From an uncultured Chromatiaceae bacterium (lineage in GTDB: Bacteria > Pseudomonadota > Gammaproteobacteria > Enterobacterales > Alteromonadaceae): DNA of 7,008 bases. The position numbers were made by a program, and so were the translations under genes. The notes beneath the pieces were generated by a model. It searched no databases. It was given only the letters and a program-made list of their open reading frames with translations, and had not been told where the DNA came from. The stretch spans positions 1 through 7,008 of the forward strand of contig CAMLRA010000188.1 in the NCBI GenBank assembly GCA_946482325.1, read 5' to 3'. Each line of letters opens with the position of its first letter. Position 1 is the first letter of the stretch. Shown here piece after piece: positions 1 to 7,008 of this stretch.

Positions 1-206
1 TCTATGGGCGTATCGCCGCGGTGGCGGATGTGTACGACGCGCTCAGACACCGGCGTTGTTACAAATCTCCCTGGACGCCAGAGGCGACTTTGTCACATAT
101 CGAAAGCGAATCCGGCCGGCAATTTGACCCCAAACTGGTCGAGATTTTAAAAAGCCGGGTTGACCGGATTGAAGCGATTTTGCAGAAGTATCCGGATGAA
201 GAGTAA
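1..206 (+). CDS. C-terminal end of an HD-GYP domain protein (partial, 5' end outside window)
   Basis: The reading frame is open from base 3 and ends with TAA at 204-206; the start lies to the left of the window. The visible 67 residues begin YGRIAAVADVYDAL and continue through RRCYK. This is the conserved late segment of the HD-GYP phosphohydrolase domain, where family members usually read IVAVADVYDALTSxRPYK. A second family motif, GRQFDPKLVE, follows about 20 residues later. HD-GYP proteins hydrolyse the second messenger cyclic-di-GMP in the cytoplasm, and many are response regulators of RpfG type. The catalytic HD and GYP motifs and any receiver or sensor domain would be upstream and cannot be checked, so activity and domain partners are unknown. 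The GTG at 21 lies inside the conserved motif and is not a plausible start. A terminator follows 21 bases after the stop, so this gene probably ends its transcript. Confidence 0.85.
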   Translation, partial: YGRIAAVADVYDALRHRRCYKSPWTPEATLSHIESESGRQFDPKLVEILKSRVDRIEAILQKYPDEE

Positions 207-227
207 GTCGACCGCGCTGCCATTCAG

Positions 228-254
228 AGCCACCTTGGGTGGCTTTGTTATTTT
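228..254 (+). terminator. Intrinsic terminator after the HD-GYP gene
   Basis: A perfect 7-bp stem (AGCCACC, 228-234, with GGTGGCT, 238-244) closes a three-base TTG loop. It is followed by the T-rich run TTGTTATTTT (245-254). Placement 21 bases after the stop codon suits rho-independent termination of the upstream gene and separates it from sirB2. Confidence 0.8.
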
Positions 255-398
255 CCCGGGGCCGATTGAGGCCATCCGGTTTGTTTCCAGCCTCAGCAAT
301 GCCACCCGGCTTTTCTGTGGCAGGGATGGACGCTGCATCCGCTTCCATGCAAAATATGCGGTCCAGTCCATTTATCGCAGAATTTCCGGAGTGTTGTT
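255..398 (+). promoter_or_regulatory. Intergenic leader of sirB2 with a weak promoter candidate
   Basis: No gene is supported here. Because a terminator lies just upstream, sirB2-kdsA probably needs its own promoter in this stretch. The best sigma-70-like pair I can see is TGGACG (327-332) and CAAAAT (350-355) with 17 bases between them. Each hexamer matches consensus at four of six positions, so the call is weak. A 6-bp inverted repeat (TGCCAC 300-305 with GTGGCA 317-322, 11-base loop) lies upstream of it and has no obvious role. Confidence 0.25.
388..391 (+). promoter_or_regulatory. Ribosome binding site of sirB2
   Basis: GGAG sits 7 bases before the ATG at 399, an ordinary Shine-Dalgarno spacing. 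The alternative in-frame ATG at 405 would be 13 bases away, so 399 is favoured. Confidence 0.6.
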
Positions 399-1681
<1,283 letters not shown>

Positions 1682-1686
1682 AGTGC

Positions 1687-1736
1687 TGTCGCCGGTCACT
1701 ATCAGGCCTGTTCAGGCCTTGTAGCGTTCGGCGACA
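1687..1736. repeat. Nested inverted repeat at the convergent kdsA/kinase gene ends
   Basis: An outer 8-bp perfect stem (TGTCGCCG, 1687-1694, with CGGCGACA, 1729-1736) encloses an inner hairpin (AGGCCT, 1704-1709, with AGGCCT, 1714-1719, loop GTTC). The structure can form in transcripts from either strand and contains the kinase stop codon (1712-1714). Neither strand has a following T-tract, so it is not a classical terminator. It could still protect 3' ends or pause polymerase from both sides. Confidence 0.5.
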
Positions 1737-4381
1737 TACGCAGTCACCTGCTGAAAACTCCGTTGCAATTCTGATAAGAGCTCAGACAACTGCGCAGATC
1801 CGGCAACGTTGTCGCTGTCGGTTGCCTGTTCAAGTCGCAACGCCAGCTCTGACAAGGTTAAAGCCCCAACACTTTTGGCCATAGATTTGAGCTGGTGTGC
1901 CAGACTGCGGCATTGATCCGTCTGTGCCATATTCATTGCTTGTTGTAATTGCGTTAGCAGGTCACCTGCCTGAGTCGCGAAGTAATTCAGGTATTCCTGA
2001 TGCTTTTGTGGATCTGGCCCTAAAAAGTTGGCGATAGTGGTAAAACAAATTGGCGTATCGTCGCTGGAGGCGACCGGCTGAGCCGTCGTCTCCGCTTGTT
2101 GGACTGGTGCAGCCGGCAATGGCAACCAGCGCTGCAGCACCACATTTAATTTTGCCAGCTCAACCGGTTTCGTCAGGTAATCGTCCATACCGACACTGAG
2201 ACACTTCTGCGCTTCACCTTTAAGCGCATTGGCGGTAATAGCGACAATCCGGGTGTAAACAATCTCGTCGTCGTCATACTGTGCGGCTTCTTTACGGATG
2301 GCACGGGCCAGATCGTAGCCGCTGAGGTTAGGCATGTGTAAATCAGTCAGCAGGAGCGGATACCGGTATTGTCGCCATTTATCCAGGGCTATCTGGCCAT
2401 CGTCCGCGACTTCCACCTGATACCCCAGCGTTTGCAGTTGCTCGACCAGCACCTTTTGATTCATCGGATTGTCTTCTGCCAACAACAGCAGCGGGGCCTC
2501 TGCGTTCAAATTTGCCAGGCGGGAGCCTGAATGCAGCGTCTGGGCGGCGTCAGATTGTTCGTTCCCTTGCAGGCGTTGCAGACTGCTGCACAAACTGCTG
2601 CGGCACAGAGGGTTCATTTCCAGCACCAACACACCATCAGGGACGCTGTGAAGACCTGACTCGGCACTGACCAGACACAACACCGGGCCTGGCAAAGGCT
2701 TTGGCCAGGTGATGTTAAATTGCTGACTGCAATCGATGATAAAAACCGCCGCCTGCTGCTGCCAGAGCTGCGCGTACGGCACTGTTTCAGGTTCTGCTCC
2801 AAAAGCTTTCAGGTAGCAGTTCAGCAATTCAATCCGCTCCGGATCTTCACTGCAAATAGCCACTGTCTGGTTGTGTAAGTCTGGCTGCACAGTGCTCACC
2901 TGCTCCTCAGCGTGGCGCAGTGGCAACACGACAGTAAACACACTGCCTTTGCCGATTTCACTTTGCACATCAATGCGGCCAAACATCAATTCCGTCAGCT
3001 GTTGGCAAATAGATAAACCCAGGCCCGTGCCGCCATATTTACGGGTGATAGACCCCTCGGCCTGTAAAAACGGTTGAAACAGCTGATTGAGCTGGCGCGG
3101 GGTCATGCCTTTGCCATTGTCGGTGACAGAAATCCGCACCTGACAAAATTCCAGATTGTCATCCAGCAGTTCAGCTCTGATTTGCACTTTACCGAGCTGC
3201 CCTGGCTGGGTTTCGGTAAATTTGATGGCGTTGCCGGTCAGGTTGTAAAGAATTTGCCGCAGCCGCACCGGGTCGCCAATCAGCGATTCTGGAATGGCCG
3301 GATCAACAAATACCGTCAGCTGCAACTGGCGTTGCAGCGCCACGGTAAACATAACCTGGGCAACAGCTTCAGCGACTTCGTTGACCGACAGCGGGATATG
3401 CTCGATCTCCATTTTGCCGGCTTCAATTTTGGAAAAGTCCAGAATGTCGTCGAGGATGCGTAACAGAGCAAAAGCTGATTCGCGAATAGTATTACTGAGC
3501 CGTAACTGATTGCTGCTCAGCATGGTATTTCTGAGTAAATCCACAGTGCCAATAATGCCGTTCATCGGCGTACGGATCTCATGGCTCATCGTTGCCAGAA
3601 ACGTTGATTTCGCTTCATTGGCCCGCTCGGCACTTATTTTTGCCGCGGCCAGCGCTTCGGTTCGCTGCATGATTTTGTCATCCAGTTCATGTTGCAGCAC
3701 AGCGCAATCCGCTTTTATCTTTTCCAACTGCAGTTGTTGTTCCCGGCAATATTGCAATACAAGCTGCATTGGATGCTCAAGTGCCTGCAAACTGGCAGGC
3801 ATTGTCAGCATGTGGTCAAAATGATGTTTGCCAAGACATTGCAACAGCTGGTCTATCAGATACTGCTGTTGTTGTTGCCAACGCCGTTCAAGCACTAATA
3901 TGGGGAGCCAACCCAACATGAGTAAAAACACCGCTCCAGCTGCGGCAAGCAGGGCCCAGAAATGCCAGTTCGCCTGAATTTTTTGAGTGACCAGAATGAG
4001 TTCGCCTTGTGAAGTGGGTAAACGGGCGACAAGTAATTCCTCGTGAGGCTGGTCTGATTGTAGAGGGTTAAAACCCGCGACTCCCGGCGTGTGTGCCAGC
4101 ACCTGTTGACCCGGCCCCAGCAGATACAAGGCTTGCTGTTGCGAAGTCGCCAACAATTTCATCAGGTGTTGGTTGGCTTGCTCCAACTGCATTGTGGCGA
4201 TGTTTGCTGGCAATAACTGACTGGTCAGCGTTAATTGATGCTGCAGTTGCAGTGGCTGAAGATTATTTTGTTGGTGTTGCTGGTACCACGCCTGGCCCCA
4301 AACTCCGCTTAGGAGCAAACAACAGCAAACTGCAAGCAGCCAAACTATTAATAATGGGGTCTTAAAGCTCGATTGTGCCAT
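1712..4381 (-). CDS. Tripartite hybrid sensor histidine kinase, BarA/GacS-like (HisKA-HATPase-REC-Hpt)
   Basis: This 889-residue inner-membrane phosphorelay kinase has a transmembrane helix at about 9-29, a periplasmic region at about 31-137 and a second helix at about 139-164. A glutamine-rich, coiled-coil-prone linker without a clear HAMP or PAS consensus follows. HisKA contains [10 protein letters not shown] with phospho-acceptor H267. HATPase has the N box [10 protein letters not shown] (N380, N384), DNGKG (D421) and GGTGLGLS (450-457). A degenerate receiver spans about 503-606. A canonical receiver spans about 629-753 (E636, D637, D680, T716, K738). A linker leads to a C-terminal Hpt domain with AHQLKS (H829). 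The spacing between H267, D680 and H829 is close to that of E. coli BarA (H302, D718, H861), which supports the family; orthology is not proven. The ATG is the only in-frame start after an upstream stop, but lacks a good Shine-Dalgarno sequence. Three consecutive cysteines (19-21) lie in the first helix. No response regulator is adjacent. Confidence 0.9.
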   Translation of the reverse strand: MAQSSFKTPLLIVWLLAVCCCLLLSGVWGQAWYQQHQQNNLQPLQLQHQLTLTSQLLPANIATMQLEQANQHLMKLLATSQQQALYLLGPGQQVLAHTPGVAGFNPLQSDQPHEELLVARLPTSQGELILVTQKIQANWHFWALLAAAGAVFLLMLGWLPILVLERRWQQQQQYLIDQLLQCLGKHHFDHMLTMPASLQALEHPMQLVLQYCREQQLQLEKIKADCAVLQHELDDKIMQRTEALAAAKISAERANEAKSTFLATMSHEIRTPMNGIIGTVDLLRNTMLSSNQLRLSNTIRESAFALLRILDDILDFSKIEAGKMEIEHIPLSVNEVAEAVAQVMFTVALQRQLQLTVFVDPAIPESLIGDPVRLRQILYNLTGNAIKFTETQPGQLGKVQIRAELLDDNLEFCQVRISVTDNGKGMTPRQLNQLFQPFLQAEGSITRKYGGTGLGLSICQQLTELMFGRIDVQSEIGKGSVFTVVLPLRHAEEQVSTVQPDLHNQTVAICSEDPERIELLNCYLKAFGAEPETVPYAQLWQQQAAVFIIDCSQQFNITWPKPLPGPVLCLVSAESGLHSVPDGVLVLEMNPLCRSSLCSSLQRLQGNEQSDAAQTLHSGSRLANLNAEAPLLLLAEDNPMNQKVLVEQLQTLGYQVEVADDGQIALDKWRQYRYPLLLTDLHMPNLSGYDLARAIRKEAAQYDDDEIVYTRIVAITANALKGEAQKCLSVGMDDYLTKPVELAKLNVVLQRWLPLPAAPVQQAETTAQPVASSDDTPICFTTIANFLGPDPQKHQEYLNYFATQAGDLLTQLQQAMNMAQTDQCRSLAHQLKSMAKSVGALTLSELALRLEQATDSDNVAGSAQLSELLSELQRSFQQVTAYVAERYKA

Positions 4382-4587
4382 ACAGGTGGGTGAGGAAAAG
4401 TTGGAGTCCTTTCATTTTAATCAGTGTTTTCTAATTATCTGAGAACTTTCAGAAAATTTATCAGCACGCGGTACTGTGCTCATGCTGATTGCTGTGGTGG
4501 GTTCGCCAAAAAATTGCAGATTGTTTCAGCAGAATTGGCGGATTTGTTCAATCCATAAGCGGTCAGACGGTTGTAGCCAAAAAAAAG
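4382..4587. promoter_or_regulatory. Divergent intergenic region between the kinase gene and the tRNA cluster
   Basis: No gene is supported. For the kinase (minus strand), a weak promoter candidate is CTGATA (plus-strand 4459-4464) with GATAAT (4434-4439), but the 19-base spacing is long. On the tRNA side, eight consecutive A residues (4579-4586) directly precede the -35 box and may act as an UP-like element. A small inverted repeat, GGATT-N5-AATCC, lies at 4540-4554, and TCTGA/TCAGA arms at 4438-4453. Functions are inferred only. Confidence 0.3.
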
Positions 4588-4623
4588 TTGACTTGGATCG
4601 GCAAAATCCGTTTAATACCCCCC
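4588..4623 (+). promoter_or_regulatory. Sigma-70 promoter of the tRNA cluster with C-rich discriminator
   Basis: TTGACT (4588-4593) and TTTAAT (4611-4616) each match consensus at five of six positions and are spaced by exactly 17 bases. The following ACCCCCC (4617-4623) is a GC-rich discriminator of the kind found at stable-RNA promoters under stringent (ppGpp/DksA) control. Transcription would start near 4623-4625, only a few bases before the first tRNA at 4627. An eight-A tract lies immediately upstream. Confidence 0.75.
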
Positions 4624-4626
4624 GTT

Positions 4627-4702
4627 GCCCAGATAGCTCAGTCGGTAGAGCAGCGGATTGAAAATCCGCGTGTCGGTGGTTCGATTCCGCCTCTGGGCAC
4701 CA
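4627..4702 (+). tRNA. tRNA-Phe (GAA), copy 1
   Basis: The 76-nt cloverleaf is complete. The acceptor GCCCAGA pairs with TCTGGGC, the D stem GCTC with GAGC, the anticodon stem GCGGA with TCCGC, and the T stem GGTGG with CCGCC around TTCGATT. The anticodon GAA is at 4660-4662 in the loop TTGAAAA. The terminal CCA is encoded (4700-4702). It is the first gene of a Phe-Thr-Phe cluster and is identical to the copy at 4861-4936. Confidence 0.97.
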
Positions 4703-4770
4703 TAAATTCCAGTGTCTTGATTTTACACATCATTTCGCTAAAAAGCCGAAACCAGTTTCGCAATGAAAGA

Positions 4771-4846
<76 letters not shown>

Positions 4847-4860
4847 TTTCAGACCTTTTT

Positions 4861-4936
4861 GCCCAGATAGCTCAGTCGGTAGAGCAGCGGATTGAAAATC
4901 CGCGTGTCGGTGGTTCGATTCCGCCTCTGGGCACCA
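4861..4936 (+). tRNA. tRNA-Phe (GAA), copy 2
   Basis: All 76 bases, including the encoded CCA, are identical to the copy at 4627-4702. The anticodon GAA is at 4894-4896. Flanking sequences differ from copy 1, so identity is limited to the mature tRNA. The gene is the last of the cluster and is followed 9 bases later by the terminator stem. Confidence 0.97.
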
Positions 4937-4945
4937 CTCTTCAAG

Positions 4946-4976
4946 GCCCCGGATTTTATCCGGGGCTTTTGATTTT
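4946..4976 (+). terminator. Strong intrinsic terminator of the tRNA cluster
   Basis: A perfect 9-bp GC-rich stem (GCCCCGGAT, 4946-4954, with ATCCGGGGC, 4958-4966) has a TTT loop and is followed by TTTTGATTTT (4967-4976). The stem can be extended by an AAG/TTT pairing. It separates the tRNA transcript from deoB. Confidence 0.9.
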
Positions 4977-5250
4977 CTGCACCTTCGAAATTTTCCTGCG
5001 TTGATTTGCCGGACGGGGTTGCGCCCAATGTTGTCAGCATTCAGTTAAGTAGTTGCTAATTCTTCGCATTCGGCTTAATCTGCGTGCCCCTTTTTGCTTT
5101 TGCGCCGCAACAAAGGGTTGGTTTGGCCATATTGCTGAAAAAAACAGCGGTCAGTGCAGACTGAGTATCAACAGTTTCCGCTTCAGCTATGGTTATTGTA
5201 TCTGCTGTGAGTCCACTGGCTTGCAGATCTTGCGCTGTAGAGGTTCGACC
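4977..5250 (+). promoter_or_regulatory. Leader region upstream of deoB with a candidate promoter
   Basis: I see no convincing gene in this 274-base stretch. The best promoter candidate is TTGTCA (5031-5036, five of six matches) with GCTAAT (5055-5060, four of six) at 18-base spacing, which would give a leader of roughly 180 bases. A TGTGA half-site at 5206-5210 resembles half of a CRP site, but its partner half is not conserved. No clear DeoR or CytR operator was recognised. The frame upstream of deoB is open from 5053 but does not resemble a protein domain. Confidence 0.3.
5239..5243 (+). promoter_or_regulatory. Ribosome binding site that sets the deoB start
   Basis: AGAGG lies 7 bases before the ATG at 5251. 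The family-conserved N-terminus [13 protein letters not shown] begins at that ATG, which rules in 5251 over the longer open frame from 5053. Confidence 0.7.
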
Positions 5251-6459
5251 ATGAAAAAAGCAGTGATTCTGGTTTTAGATAGTTTTGGCATCGGCAGTGC
5301 GCCGGATGCTGATAAATTTGGTGATAGTGGTGCTAATACCTTTGCCAGCATTGCAAGGGCGTTTGCGAACCACAAAGGCCGCCAGCTCCAGGTGCCGAAT
5401 TTGGCCAGACTGGGTCTGGTCAAAGCCGCGTTTGCGGCCTCGTCGGAAATGGCCTGTGTGGCCGATAATGAAACCACTGTCGGGGCTTATGGCTACGCCC
5501 GTGAGTTGTCCAGCGGCAAAGATACGCCCAGTGGTCACTGGGAAATTGCCGGCGTCCCGGTGTTATTCGACTGGGGCTATTTCCACAATAAACAACAAAG
5601 TTTCCCGCAAGAGCTGATTGACGAACTGTGCCGCCGCACTGGCGTTAGTGGCATTCTTGGTAATTGCCATGCTTCCGGCACCGATATTCTGGTGAAGCTT
5701 GGTGACGAGCATATCCGCAGCGGCATGCCGATTTGTTATACCTCGGCCGACAGCGTATTTCAGGTTGCGGCGCATGAAAGCCATTTTGGTTTAGAGCGTC
5801 TGTATCAGTTCTGTGAAACCGCCCGGGAATTACTGGATGATTACAACATCGGCCGGGTGATTGCCCGGCCATTCCTCGGTGATGCACCGGCGAATTATGC
5901 CCGCACCGGCAATCGCCGTGACTACTCTGTACTACCGCCGGCACCGACTGTTTTAGACAAACTGACTGCCGCACAGGGGACTGTCGTCAGTATTGGCAAA
6001 ATTGCCGACATCTATGCTCATCAGGGAATCAGCAAAGCGGTCAAAGCCAATGGCCTGGCAGCGCTGGTGGATAAAACTATCAGCGAGTATCAGGCTGCGC
6101 CGGATAATAGTCTGATCTTCACCAATCTGGTGGATTTTGATCAGAACTATGGCCATCGCCGGGACCCGATCGGTTACGGTGAGGCGCTGGAGTATTTCGA
6201 CAGCCGCTTACCGGAACTGATGGCGATGCTGGAGCCGGATAGTGTGATGTTATTAACGGCCGATCACGGCTGCGACCCGACCTGGATTGGCACCGAACAT
6301 ACCCGTGAATATGTACCGGTGTTGTGCTACGGCCCGCAAATCAAAGCCGGTCCGCTTGGCGAACGCGACAGTTTTGCCGACATGGGTCAGACGCTGGCTG
6401 ACTATTTTGCGCTGGATGCGATGGCTTATGGCCAGTCATTCCTCAAGCAAATGCACTAA
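5251..6459 (+). CDS. deoB: Phosphopentomutase
   Basis: This cytoplasmic enzyme interconverts (deoxy)ribose-1-phosphate and (deoxy)ribose-5-phosphate, linking nucleoside breakdown to central metabolism. The 402-residue protein is close to the 407-residue E. coli DeoB and belongs to the alkaline phosphatase superfamily of dinuclear metalloenzymes. Visible metal ligands are D10 (VLDSFGIG), D297 and H302 (VDFD...GHRRD), D338-H339 ([10 protein letters not shown]) and H350 (GTEHTRE). Their mutual spacings equal those of the characterised Bacillus enzyme. T92 in [10 protein letters not shown] is the expected phospho-threonine. Other conserved blocks are [24 protein letters not shown] and RTGNRRDY. 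The start at 5251 follows from the conserved N-terminus and AGAGG 7 bases upstream. deoD follows after 32 bases and is probably cotranscribed. The deoC and deoA genes, which precede deoB in E. coli, are not upstream here; tRNA genes are. Confidence 0.97.
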   Translation: MKKAVILVLDSFGIGSAPDADKFGDSGANTFASIARAFANHKGRQLQVPNLARLGLVKAAFAASSEMACVADNETTVGAYGYARELSSGKDTPSGHWEIAGVPVLFDWGYFHNKQQSFPQELIDELCRRTGVSGILGNCHASGTDILVKLGDEHIRSGMPICYTSADSVFQVAAHESHFGLERLYQFCETARELLDDYNIGRVIARPFLGDAPANYARTGNRRDYSVLPPAPTVLDKLTAAQGTVVSIGKIADIYAHQGISKAVKANGLAALVDKTISEYQAAPDNSLIFTNLVDFDQNYGHRRDPIGYGEALEYFDSRLPELMAMLEPDSVMLLTADHGCDPTWIGTEHTREYVPVLCYGPQIKAGPLGERDSFADMGQTLADYFALDAMAYGQSFLKQMH

Positions 6460-6491
6460 ATTTCAACCATTTATAAGAGAACGAATTTAAT

Positions 6492-7008
6492 ATGACCACT
6501 CCACATATCCACGCCGCTGCCGGTGCTTTTGCTGAAACTGTGCTGATGCCGGGTGATCCGCTGCGCGCCAAACACATTGCCGATACATTTCTGACGGACG
6601 TGCAATGCATCAACACTGTGCGCAACATGTACGGTTTTACCGGTAAATATCAGGGCAAACCGGTCAGCGTCATGGGTTCAGGCATGGGCGTGCCTTCAAT
6701 GTCGATTTACGCCACTGAGCTGGTGAAATATTACGGTGTGAAAAATATCATCCGTATTGGTTCCTGCGGGGGTTTACCGCTGTCAGTGAAAGTACGCGAA
6801 GTGGTGATTGCGATGGGCGCCAGTACCGACTCAGCCGTCAACCGCAACCGTTTGCAGGGCATGGATTTCGCAGCACTGGCAAACTATGACCTGTTGGAGC
6901 GCGCGGTCGCTGCGGCCCGGGCCAAACAAATCGGCGTCAAAGTCGGCAATGTGTTCACCTCGGACTTGTTCTACAACCCAAGCGAAACGCTGTTTGATAC
7001 GCTGGAAA
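6492..7008 (+). CDS. deoD: Purine nucleoside phosphorylase, DeoD type (partial, 3' end outside window)
   Basis: The enzyme cleaves purine (deoxy)nucleosides with phosphate to the free base and (deoxy)ribose-1-phosphate, the substrate of DeoB. The window holds 172 complete codons, about three quarters of the roughly 236-239-residue family length, and the frame is open to the edge. Residues typical of the hexameric bacterial enzyme are H5 (TPHI), G21 and R25 (MPGDPLRAK), R44 (NTVRNMYGF), R88 and S91 (RIGSCG), and the ADLFY-like segment SDLFY (157-161). Where E. coli has MGHGMG this protein has MGSGMG. The catalytic Asp and purine-contacting Glu near the C-terminus lie outside the window. The Shine-Dalgarno sequence is modest: AAGAGA at 6475-6480, 11 bases before the ATG. 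No terminator separates it from deoB. Confidence 0.96.
   Translation, partial: MTTPHIHAAAGAFAETVLMPGDPLRAKHIADTFLTDVQCINTVRNMYGFTGKYQGKPVSVMGSGMGVPSMSIYATELVKYYGVKNIIRIGSCGGLPLSVKVREVVIAMGASTDSAVNRNRLQGMDFAALANYDLLERAVAAARAKQIGVKVGNVFTSDLFYNPSETLFDTLE

Noticed and set aside
43..371. Overlapping minus-strand frames at the left edge
   Set aside because: They overlap the HD-GYP coding end and its terminator, have no recognisable motif and no convincing ribosome binding site.
3074..3463. 129-codon plus-strand frame antisense to the histidine kinase
   Set aside because: It is a shadow of the HisKA/HATPase coding region, whose frame carries all the expected kinase motifs.
1712..4381. Lipoprotein signal at the three cysteines of the kinase N-terminus
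   Set aside because: The residue before the first Cys is Val, which does not fit a lipobox, and the segment is better explained as the first transmembrane helix.
4540..4554. Possible Fis-like site GGATT-N5-AATCC upstream of the tRNA promoter
   Set aside because: It has the G...C ends and rough symmetry of a Fis site but mismatches the consensus at several core positions.
4849..5040. Minus-strand open frame of 63 codons containing RRNRTTDTRIFNPLLYRLSY
   Set aside because: This is the antisense translation of tRNA-Phe, a well-known spurious 'hypothetical protein' pattern. It overlaps the tRNA and its terminator.
5206..5221. Possible CRP site upstream of deoB (TGTGA half-site)
   Set aside because: The second half reads TGGCT rather than TCACA, and the position is too close to the start codon for a typical activator site.
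5053..5250. 66-residue N-terminal extension of DeoB in an open frame
   Set aside because: The DeoB family begins at [14 protein letters not shown] good ribosome binding site lies before ATG 5251, and the extension has no recognisable domain.

Overview
The window looks like an ordinary chromosomal segment of a gammaproteobacterium. KdsA, DeoB and DeoD read like close relatives of the Escherichia coli proteins, and the sirB2-kdsA pairing is typical of this class. The glutamine-rich sensor kinase, CCA-encoding tRNA genes and moderate base composition would suit an Alteromonadales/Rheinheimera-type marine or freshwater organism. That finer placement is inference from remembered protein style, not a search result.

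Layout, left to right. (1) 1-206: the tail of an HD-GYP (cyclic-di-GMP phosphodiesterase) protein, closed by a hairpin terminator at 228-254. (2) 399-1681: sirB2, a small four-helix membrane protein, then kdsA for KDO-8-phosphate synthase in lipopolysaccharide core synthesis, with a small hairpin just before the kdsA ribosome binding site. (3) 1712-4381, minus strand: a long tripartite hybrid histidine kinase of BarA/GacS-like architecture, convergent with kdsA. Its stop codon lies inside a nested inverted repeat. (4) 4588-4976: a Phe-Thr-Phe tRNA cluster with a near-consensus sigma-70 promoter, a C-rich discriminator and a strong intrinsic terminator. The two tRNA-Phe genes are identical. (5) 5251-7008: deoB followed 32 bases later by deoD, which runs off the right edge. 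These make a purine deoxynucleoside salvage pair.

The parts serve separate functions: envelope LPS synthesis, signal transduction, translation and nucleoside salvage. DeoD releases (deoxy)ribose-1-phosphate from purine nucleosides and DeoB converts it to the 5-phosphate. The kinase has no response-regulator gene beside it in the window, as is usual for the BarA/GacS family.

I found no mobile element, CRISPR array, defence system or clearly novel multi-gene system. The least routine items are the unassigned periplasmic sensor region and degenerate receiver of the kinase, the hairpin in front of kdsA, the nested inverted repeat at the convergent gene ends, and the apparently stringent-type tRNA promoter.
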